From positions 1 through 11,206 of the forward strand of contig CAIZHL010000007.1 in NCBI GenBank assembly GCA_903932755.1: a stretch of 11,206 bases of DNA, read 5' to 3'. This DNA is from an uncultured beta proteobacterium. Lineage in GTDB: Bacteria; Pseudomonadota; Gammaproteobacteria; Burkholderiales; Rhodocyclaceae. Under the pieces are notes generated by a model. That model worked only from the letters and a program-made list of their open reading frames with translations, had not been told where the DNA came from and searched no databases. Positions within the stretch are counted from its first letter, which is position 1; every line of letters starts with the position of its first letter. Made by a program: the position numbers and the translations under genes. Shown here in pieces: positions 1-5,976 of this stretch.

Positions 1-1352
1 ACCGGCTCGACGGCGGCCTGCCGGATCGACTGTTTCTGCTGGCCGATGCGGAACGTCGAGCCGGAGTCCTCGAAGCGGCGCTTGCGACGCTGGAACTCTA
101 TCTGGCGCAGCGCCCCAACGACATCAACGCGCGCAGCAACCTTGGCGCGCTCCAGTTTCAGGCAGGTCAGCTTGCCGAATCCATAGCCAACCTGCAAAAG
201 GTCATCAAGGCAAAGCCGAATCACGCCGAGGCCCTGACCAATCTGGGCAATGCCTTCTCGCAGCAGGGCCGCCTTGAACCTGCCCTGGAAAAGTACCGGC
301 AAGCCGTCAGGTTCCGTCCGGATTTTGCGGATGCCTGGTTCAACCTGGCCGCCGCGCTGCAGAAGCTGGGGCGTCTTGACGAGGCTCTGGCCGCCTATCA
401 GCGGGCGGTCGACCTCAATCCAGGGTTCGAAACGGCAACCGACGGCCTCAACAGTCTGCACGTCCAGGTGGTTCCGCGCTGGCATTTCGTCATGATGAAC
501 GATCGCCTGCGCAACGAAGCCTACGATCAGGCGATCGGCCGCCAGGTCGGGCGGCTCAAGGGCAACGGCGCAGCGCCGCTGGTGCTCGACATCGGTACGG
601 GTTCCGGCTTGCTGTCGATGATGGCGGCGCGGGCGGGCGCCGCCGCAGTAGTTGGCTGCGAGATGGTGAAGCCGGTGGCGGACAAGGCGCGGGAAATAAT
701 TTCCGCCAACGGCTACTCCGACCGGATCTCGCTGTTCGCGACGAAGTCCAACTGCCTGACGGTCGGCAGCGAGTTGCCGCGCCGCGCCGACCTGCTGGTG
801 ACGGAAATCTTCGACGTCGGACTGCTCGGCGAATTCGTGCTGCCGGCGCTGGCGCACGCACGCAGGAATCTCCTGGCCGCCGGGGCGACGATCATTCCGG
901 GGCGGGCCCGGGTCTGGATGATGCCTGTCGAATCCAGGGAAATCCACGAGCTGTTCCATGTCGACAATCGCAATTCCTGCGGCTTCGATCTGGAACCGTT
1001 CAACGAGTTCGCCAAGCGCGGGTACGAGCAATTGGCGGTCAGGCGTTACGCCCATACCCCCCTCGCCGAACCGGTGGCGGTGCTGGATTTCGATTTTTCC
1101 CGGGATGTTCCGGATCGGACCGTCGACCTGGAAATCCGGCCGGCGTGCGGCGGCCTGCTGCATGCGTGGGTCTTCTGGTTCACGCTATACCTCGACGACC
1201 AGACCCGGTTCGACACGGGACCGTTTTCGCAGGATACCTGCTGGGCGCAAGCGGTTCAGGTCGAGCCTCAGCCGCTAGCGATCCATCCGGACGAGCCGAT
1301 CCGGGTCAAGGTAAGCCAGACGCAGACCAATATCCGCTTTGCCCGCGCCTGA
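1..1352 (+). CDS. TPR-PRMT fusion: PRMT9/PRMT7-like protein arginine methyltransferase (5' partial)
   Basis: The frame is open from the window edge (first full codon at base 3), so the N-terminus is missing; 449 residues are visible. Residues 1-153 form about four TPRs (for example NLGNAFSQQGRLEPALEKY). They run directly into a class I SAM methyltransferase domain. It shows motif I VLDIGTGSGLLSMMA at 194-208, an acidic residue after beta-2 (E220, GCE), a PRMT double-E loop (TEIFDVGLLGE, E268 and E277) and a TCW triplet at 412-414 where PRMTs carry the THW loop. The entry motif RWHFVMMND (159-167) and the end of the barrel (WFTLYLDD, DTCWAQAV) look, from memory, most like human PRMT9, which also places TPRs before its PRMT domain. 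The expected role is transfer of methyl from SAM to arginine in a protein, in the cytoplasm. The product (mono- or dimethylarginine) and target are unknown. A GTG at 468 would give only the catalytic part, but the coding TPRs upstream argue against it. Confidence 0.85.
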   Translation, partial: RLDGGLPDRLFLLADAERRAGVLEAALATLELYLAQRPNDINARSNLGALQFQAGQLAESIANLQKVIKAKPNHAEALTNLGNAFSQQGRLEPALEKYRQAVRFRPDFADAWFNLAAALQKLGRLDEALAAYQRAVDLNPGFETATDGLNSLHVQVVPRWHFVMMNDRLRNEAYDQAIGRQVGRLKGNGAAPLVLDIGTGSGLLSMMAARAGAAAVVGCEMVKPVADKAREIISANGYSDRISLFATKSNCLTVGSELPRRADLLVTEIFDVGLLGEFVLPALAHARRNLLAAGATIIPGRARVWMMPVESREIHELFHVDNRNSCGFDLEPFNEFAKRGYEQLAVRRYAHTPLAEPVAVLDFDFSRDVPDRTVDLEIRPACGGLLHAWVFWFTLYLDDQTRFDTGPFSQDTCWAQAVQVEPQPLAIHPDEPIRVKVSQTQTNIRFARA

Positions 1353-1392
1353 ACCGGCATGTGGCTTTGCAGGGGCACGTCCGTTCGTTGAA

Positions 1393-1433
1393 GTAGTCGG
1401 CCTGATTTTTGCTTTTCGTTACTGCCGAACTAC
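1393..1433 (+). other. Imperfect inverted repeat between the PRMT-like and helical-repeat genes
   Basis: GTAGTCGG at 1393-1400 pairs with CCGAACTAC at 1425-1433, leaving one bulged base and a T-rich 24-base loop. It lies 40 bases after the methyltransferase stop and could be a weak transcription end or an attenuation structure, but no T-run follows it. Apart from this and the ribosome binding site, the 138-base gap 1353-1490 shows nothing recognisable and no clear promoter. Confidence 0.25.
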
Positions 1434-1480
1434 CCAACCCAAGGGGCTCCCAGCAACGGGACGCCCACCCAACATTCTCC

Positions 1481-1485
1481 GGAGA
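1481..1485 (+). promoter_or_regulatory. Ribosome binding site of the helical-repeat protein gene
   Basis: GGAGA lies 5 bases before the ATG at 1491 and fixes this start. It is the right half of a perfect 10-bp palindrome, TCTCCGGAGA (1476-1485). With no loop this cannot fold on itself as a hairpin, so no regulatory role is claimed. Confidence 0.7.
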
Positions 1486-1490
1486 CATCG

Positions 1491-2672
1491 ATGTTTGCAC
1501 TGGCATCCCCAAAGCTGAATCTGGCAAGGTTTTCCTTGATCGCGGCCTTGGCCGTCATGCCGTTTTCAGTCGAGGCGCAGGATCCCAAGCGCAAGGCAGA
1601 CTACGAAAACCGCCTGAGCTCCGTCAAGTCACTGTCCGCGGCGCTGTCAAATGACCCCAAGGCCGGCAGCCCGGATGTCAAGCTTGCCATGTCCAGCGTG
1701 GCGGCGCGCCAGAAGGAGGCCGAGGAACTTGCTGCGGTGGGTGAATACGAAACGGCGCGGCTGATTCTCGACGAGGGCTACCGGCTGCTCACCAAGGCGC
1801 TCGCCGACATGAAGAGCGGCACCGGTTACAGCGGTCCTTCCGGCGGCGCCGCGGCAGAGGCCGGCGGCGCTGCGTCGCGCAAACCTGCCTATGAGCGCAG
1901 CATTGCCAGCGCACGTTCGCTGCTTGATGCCGCGCGTCGCGCCAACCCCAAGGCCGCCGAGTTAGTGCCGATCGAGGCCGACATCGGCAAGGCCGAACTG
2001 GCGGCCCAAAGCGGAGACTACGTTCGCGGCGAGAAGCTGGCCAATGAATCCCTGAACCAGTTGCGTCCCCTGCTGGTATCGATGAAGGGCGCCGCCTCCG
2101 GCACCACAGCGACCGCCGCCGGCAGTACGGCGGGCGGCGGGCAGGACCAGGTGCGCAAGTTGGCCGCCTTTGACAGCCGCATGTCGAGCGCGAATGCCAT
2201 GCTCGACGCCTTCAAGCGCCAGAACCAGGAAAAGGTTGCTGGCAAGGACGGCGCCATAGCCGACATCGAGACCCGCTTGCGCCAGGCCGAGACTCTGCGC
2301 GGCGTCGACCTCGGGGCGGCTCAGGGCCTGCTCGACGACGCCTATAACAGCACCAGGCTGGGCCTGCAATCCTTGCAGACGGCATCGACCATGAAGACCG
2401 GGAGTGCCGCACTGGAAGCTGGCAGCGGGGCCGGCAAGGCCGATTCGACGCGGGCTGAATTGGAACGCGCGCTGAAGTCGTCAGCCTTGTTGCGCGAAGC
2501 CGTGCTCCGGCAGAGCAAGGCGAAGGGAGTGGACAGTTCGGCAGACCTGGCGCGAATCGACACACTTGCCGGCGAGGCCCGCAGTCATGAAGTCGCGAAC
2601 CCGGCCCGTGCCCTTCAGTCTGCCAATGATGCCAATCAGGCGGCCAAGGATGCCTTGGTAAAACTCAGGTAG
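1491..2672 (+). CDS. Exported four-repeat helical protein of unknown function
   Basis: I do not recognise the family. The 393-residue product starts with a signal peptide: lysine and arginine at 8 and 13, a hydrophobic core at about 14-25, and a likely signal peptidase I site after VEA (A29). The mature protein should be periplasmic or secreted. It has four divergent copies of a roughly 70-80 residue helical unit (about 34-108, 130-200, 222-300 and 318-393). Each opens with a basic or polar helix such as RKADYENRL, RKPAYERSI, RKLAAFDSRM or TRAELERAL, and ends with a helix rich in leucine. Linkers at about 109-129, 201-221 and 301-317 are rich in Gly, Ala, Ser and Thr. No enzyme motif or cysteine is visible. 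The repeats suggest a structural or binding role. It is on the same strand as the PRMT-like gene, 138 bases downstream, and its last 8 bases overlap the 3' end of the convergent glycosyltransferase gene. Confidence 0.75.
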   Translation: MFALASPKLNLARFSLIAALAVMPFSVEAQDPKRKADYENRLSSVKSLSAALSNDPKAGSPDVKLAMSSVAARQKEAEELAAVGEYETARLILDEGYRLLTKALADMKSGTGYSGPSGGAAAEAGGAASRKPAYERSIASARSLLDAARRANPKAAELVPIEADIGKAELAAQSGDYVRGEKLANESLNQLRPLLVSMKGAASGTTATAAGSTAGGGQDQVRKLAAFDSRMSSANAMLDAFKRQNQEKVAGKDGAIADIETRLRQAETLRGVDLGAAQGLLDDAYNSTRLGLQSLQTASTMKTGSAALEAGSGAGKADSTRAELERALKSSALLREAVLRQSKAKGVDSSADLARIDTLAGEARSHEVANPARALQSANDANQAAKDALVKLR

Positions 2673-4734
2673 CCGCACACCAGAGCTGCCACCACGTCCG
2701 GTAGGCGGATTCAAGTTGCGGCGTGAACAGTTCGCCGCGGCACAGCGTCGACGCCGCCATGCGCTCGCGCAGGCCGCTGCGCAAAGCAAGCAGGCGTGCC
2801 GGATCGACTGCCAGGCCGGCAGCTATCCTGATGTAGTCGTCGCGTGTTTCGGCGAGCAGGCTTGCGAGTCCGGTCACGGCCAGAAAACTCGCGCCGAAGC
2901 GTGACAGGAAGCGGCGGTCGAGCAATTTGATCACCGGTACTCCCATCCACAGGGCTTCGCAGGTCGAAAGGCCTCCCGAGTAGGGGAAGGGGTCGAGTGC
3001 GATGTCGATGCGGCCATAGGCCGCAAGGAATTCCGGATGCGGCGCTCCGCCCTCCAGCAGCAGGCGGCCGGCGGCAATGCCGCGCGCGGCAAAACGCTCG
3101 CGTGTCCTCTGCAGGGTTGGCGCATCGTCGAGGTTGCTGGTTTTTATCAGCAGGCGGCTGCCGGGTGCCGCATGGAGGATTGCGCTCCAGGTATCGACGA
3201 CATCGTCGTTGATCTTTGCCAGGTTGTTGAGGCAGCCGAAAGTCACCAAGCCTTCGCCGGTGAAGGGTGCCGGCGCTACCGGCGGCGCATAGGACGGTGC
3301 GCGGTAACACTGATAGACCTCGGGCAGGCGCCACAGGGTTTCGGCAAAGTATTGGCCGCCCTCCGCGGCCGGGGCCGTCCATTCATCGGTGATCAGGTAG
3401 TCGATGGCATCGAGGCCGGTGCCGTCGAGGTAGCCCATCCACGTGGCCTGGATCGGTGCCGGCTTGCGCGCCATGGCCAGCAGTCGGTGTCCGGCGGTAT
3501 GCCCGGAAAGGTCGACCAGGATGTCGATGCCGTCGCCACGGATTTTTTCGGCCAGGGCGTCGTCCCCATAGGCGAGGGCATTGACCCAGCGATCGCTCTT
3601 GCTGCGCAGGCGCTCGGTGACCGCATCGGACTTGACCACCCCGGAATAACAGGTGACTTCGAAGCGGGTGCGGTCATGGGACTCCAGCACAGGTTCGAGG
3701 AAGAATCCGAGCGGATGCTGGCGCAGGTCGGCCGAGAGATAGCCGACCCGCAATCGCCGTTGCGGGTCCCGCGAGTTCTGGTGGGGATGCCTGCGGGCGG
3801 CTAGCGGTGCGGCAAAGCGAGCCTGGTAGTCGCGGGCGATGCGGAAAGTTTCGGCGGCGTCGATATCACCACGGTAGTGCAGGGCGAACAGATAGTTGCT
3901 GTGCGCGACGTCGAGCTGCGGGTCGAGTCTGAGGGCCTCGCGCAGGGATGCGGCCGCGGCATCGAGATCGCCCTGCGACAGCAGGCTGGCTCCCATGTTG
4001 GCGTGGGCCGGCGCGAATTGCGGGTCGAGCGCGATGGCGCTGCGGTATTCGGCCATCGCTTCCTGGTGGCGTTTCAGGTGCGTCAGTGTTACGCCCAGTT
4101 CCATGTGCGGCTCGGCCCGTTCCGGCGCCAGTGCAATTGCTTTGCGATGCGCGGCGATGCTGTCGTCCATCGCCCCTTCGTCGCGCAGTGCGTTGCCAAG
4201 ATTGCTCCATGCCTCGACAAAGCCGGGATGCAGCCCTAGGGCATGGCGCAGTGCCTTGATCGCTTCTCCCGTTCTACCCATCGCGCGGGATGCCAGGCCG
4301 AGGCCGTTGAAGGCGCGCGGGTTGGCCGGATTGACGGCGATCGAGCGCTCGAAAAGGCCCAGTGACGCCGCGGGTTCTCCGGCGTCGAGGAGCAGATTGC
4401 CAAGATTGTCGGCCGCCTGGAAAAAATCAGGTGCGAGTGCCAGCGTCTTGCGATAGGCCGCTACCGCTTCGTCGGCGCGACCGCTTGCCTTGAGTACGCC
4501 GGCGAGACAGTACCAGGCGTCCACGCTGCGCGGGTCGAGTGCCACCGCACTGTCAAAGCTCTCGAGAGCAGCGCCTATCGCTCCGCACCGATGCTGCAGG
4601 ATTCCGCAGCTCAGGCGCAGCGAGAGGTCACGCGGGAACTGCTGCACTCCGTCGCGGCAGAGGTGGACGGCCCCCGGGAGATCGCCTGCCGTAGCCAGGG
4701 CGTTGGCCCGGCGAACAATTTCCTCGGGACGCAC
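2665..4734 (-). CDS. TPR O-GlcNAc-transferase-like glycosyltransferase (GT41/SPINDLY family)
   Basis: The product has 689 residues. About eight TPRs occupy residues 2-273 and a GT41 catalytic region follows at about 328-689. Visible family motifs are RVGYLSADLRQHP with H340, ILVDLSGHTAGHR with H412, IQATWMGYLDGTG, FGCLNNLAKIND with K507 (the position of the diphosphate-binding lysine in OGT) and LDPFPYSGGLSTCEALWMG near the C-terminus. The family transfers a sugar, GlcNAc or fucose in studied members, from a nucleotide sugar to Ser/Thr of cytoplasmic proteins, with the TPR superhelix selecting the target. The GTG start is 7 bases after the stop of the UDP-xylose synthase gene and has no good Shine-Dalgarno site, which suggests translational coupling. 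That neighbour raises the possibility of UDP-xylose as donor, which is inference. The gene ends tail to tail with the repeat protein, overlapping it by 8 bases. Confidence 0.93.
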   Translation of the reverse strand: MRPEEIVRRANALATAGDLPGAVHLCRDGVQQFPRDLSLRLSCGILQHRCGAIGAALESFDSAVALDPRSVDAWYCLAGVLKASGRADEAVAAYRKTLALAPDFFQAADNLGNLLLDAGEPAASLGLFERSIAVNPANPRAFNGLGLASRAMGRTGEAIKALRHALGLHPGFVEAWSNLGNALRDEGAMDDSIAAHRKAIALAPERAEPHMELGVTLTHLKRHQEAMAEYRSAIALDPQFAPAHANMGASLLSQGDLDAAAASLREALRLDPQLDVAHSNYLFALHYRGDIDAAETFRIARDYQARFAAPLAARRHPHQNSRDPQRRLRVGYLSADLRQHPLGFFLEPVLESHDRTRFEVTCYSGVVKSDAVTERLRSKSDRWVNALAYGDDALAEKIRGDGIDILVDLSGHTAGHRLLAMARKPAPIQATWMGYLDGTGLDAIDYLITDEWTAPAAEGGQYFAETLWRLPEVYQCYRAPSYAPPVAPAPFTGEGLVTFGCLNNLAKINDDVVDTWSAILHAAPGSRLLIKTSNLDDAPTLQRTRERFAARGIAAGRLLLEGGAPHPEFLAAYGRIDIALDPFPYSGGLSTCEALWMGVPVIKLLDRRFLSRFGASFLAVTGLASLLAETRDDYIRIAAGLAVDPARLLALRSGLRERMAASTLCRGELFTPQLESAYRTWWQLWCAAT

Positions 4735-4741
4735 GCTGGAT

Positions 4742-5683
4742 TCAGCCTGCGACGATGCCGCGAAAATACGCGATGGTCTCCCGCAGGCCGTCTTCGAGAG
4801 CCACTTTCGGCGTCCATCCGAGCTGGCTCCTGGCGCTTTGGATATCCGGTTGTCGCTGGCGCGGATCGTCCGACGGCAGTGGCATGAATTTAAGCTGCGA
4901 GCGGCTCGCGGTCAGGCGCAAGACCGTCTCCGCCAGTTCGAGCATGGTGAATTCACCGGGATTGCCGAGGTTGATCGGGCCGGTGAGCTCGGGGGCGGTA
5001 TTCATCATGCGCACCATGCCGTCGACCAGGTCGTCAACATAACAAAAGCTGCGCGTCTGCGAACCGTCGCCGTAGATTGTCAAATCCTCGCCGCGCAGTG
5101 CCTGGACTATGAAGTTGCTGACCACGCGACCGTCGTTGGGATGCATGCGCGGGCCGTAAGTATTGAAGATGCGGACGACCTTGATCTCCAGCCGATGTTG
5201 CCGGTGGTAATCGAAGAACAGGGTTTCGGCGCAGCGCTTGCCTTCGTCGTAGCAGGATCTCGGGCCGATCGGGTTGACGTGGCCCCAGTAGGCTTCCGGC
5301 TGGGGATGGATCTGGGGATCGCCATAGACCTCGGAGGTCGATGCCTGGAGGATGCGGGCCTTGACCCGCTTCGCCAGTCCGAGCATGTTGATCGCGCCAT
5401 GGACGCTGGTCTTGGTGGTTTGCACCGGGTCCAGCTGGTAATGGATCGGGCTTGCCGGACAGGCGAGGTTGTAGATGCGATCCACCTCGATATAGAGCGG
5501 AAACGTCACGTCGTGGCGGATCAGTTCGAAACGCCGGTTGCCGATCAGATGCCTGATGTTGTCCTTGCTGCCGGTGTAGAAATTATCTACGCAGACGACA
5601 TCCTGTCCGTCGGCGACCAGACGGTCGCAAAGATGCGAGCCCAGAAAGCCCGAACCGCCGGTAATGAGAGTCTGATTGCGCAT
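4742..5683 (-). CDS. uxs: UDP-glucuronate decarboxylase (UDP-xylose synthase)
   Basis: This extended short-chain dehydrogenase converts UDP-glucuronate to UDP-xylose and CO2 with tightly bound NAD+, in the cytoplasm. The Rossmann motif GGSGFLG is at residues 9-15 and D33 ends beta-2 (CVDNFYTGS). The active site shows QASTSEVYG at 113-121 and the catalytic pair Y145 and K149 in SCYDEGKR, a signature of this decarboxylase rather than of 4-epimerases. Other family motifs are [21 protein letters not shown] and [12 protein letters not shown] chose the ATG at 5683, giving 313 residues, the usual soluble bacterial length, with the nucleotide-binding strand at once. The frame stays open to a GTG at 5776, but those 31 residues are not family-like and span a probable promoter. 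The gene is first in a two-gene unit with the GT41 enzyme downstream. Confidence 0.93.
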   Translation of the reverse strand: MRNQTLITGGSGFLGSHLCDRLVADGQDVVCVDNFYTGSKDNIRHLIGNRRFELIRHDVTFPLYIEVDRIYNLACPASPIHYQLDPVQTTKTSVHGAINMLGLAKRVKARILQASTSEVYGDPQIHPQPEAYWGHVNPIGPRSCYDEGKRCAETLFFDYHRQHRLEIKVVRIFNTYGPRMHPNDGRVVSNFIVQALRGEDLTIYGDGSQTRSFCYVDDLVDGMVRMMNTAPELTGPINLGNPGEFTMLELAETVLRLTASRSQLKFMPLPSDDPRQRQPDIQSARSQLGWTPKVALEDGLRETIAYFRGIVAG

Positions 5684-5714
5684 TGCGTGAGATCCGTAAT
5701 TGGGGTCAGTACGA

Positions 5715-5761
5715 TGCTGCATAAGGTTGTGCCTTGCAACGGCGCCGGAGATTATGCAGCA
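5715..5761. promoter_or_regulatory. 10-bp inverted repeat in the leader of the UDP-xylose synthase gene
   Basis: TGCTGCATAA at 5715-5724 and TTATGCAGCA at 5752-5761 are perfect complements separated by 27 bases. The spacer contains a small inner pair, GTTG and CAAC. Read on the - strand, the outer arm includes CATAAT (5756 to 5751), five of six matches to a -10 box, placed about 70 bases before the start of uxs. No convincing -35 was found at 16-18 bases. The repeat could be a repressor site straddling the transcription start, or a hairpin in the leader RNA. Sequence alone does not decide. Confidence 0.4.
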
Positions 5762-5858
5762 AAGTCGCCGAATCACTGCGAATTCCGGCCATGCATAACT
5801 TCTGGAGCGATATCTCCATCATGCGGAATGGAGCGCTCTTCCGTACAAAGGCTGTCTA

Positions 5859-5888
5859 TTGACCGCGTTACCCGGTGTCGGTGATACT
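5859..5888 (+). promoter_or_regulatory. Possible sigma70 promoter of the TPR-GT-FkbM gene
   Basis: TTGACC (5859-5864; five of six consensus matches) is followed after 18 bases by GATACT (5883-5888; four of six). Transcription would begin near 5895, about 80 bases before the ATG at 5977. If real, this rules out the GTG at 5875, which lies inside the promoter. The rest of the 293-base divergent region 5684-5976 shows the inverted repeat at 5715-5761 and an AG-rich stretch at 5940-5950 that is too far from any in-frame start to be its Shine-Dalgarno site. Confidence 0.35.
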
Positions 5889-5976
5889 CGCCGAAGCGCC
5901 ACCGGATTTCCCTGCCCGTTCGAAGGGACTGCCGAACACGGAGGCGGGAGTTCCGAGCTGCTTCTTTTTGATCAAG

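Noticed and set aside
468..1352. Separate methyltransferase gene starting at GTG 468
   Set aside because: The same frame is open upstream to the window edge and encodes well-formed TPRs, so this is one fusion gene.
3037..3804. 255-codon + strand open frame opposite the GT41 gene
   Set aside because: Antisense shadow of the catalytic domain; no recognisable motif and no ribosome binding site.
5684..5776. N-terminal extension of uxs to a GTG at 5776
   Set aside because: The extra 31 residues are not family-like and cover the inverted repeat and a possible -10 box; ATG 5683 gives the usual length.
4490..5884. Long + strand open frame (464 codons) opposite the GT41 and uxs genes
   Set aside because: It is antisense to two genes with clear catalytic motifs, and its translation shows no family motif. 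Long antisense frames are expected at this GC content.
5946..5950. GGGAG considered as the ribosome binding site for ATG 5977
   Set aside because: It lies 26 bases before the ATG and 17 before the in-frame TTG at 5968, too far for either.
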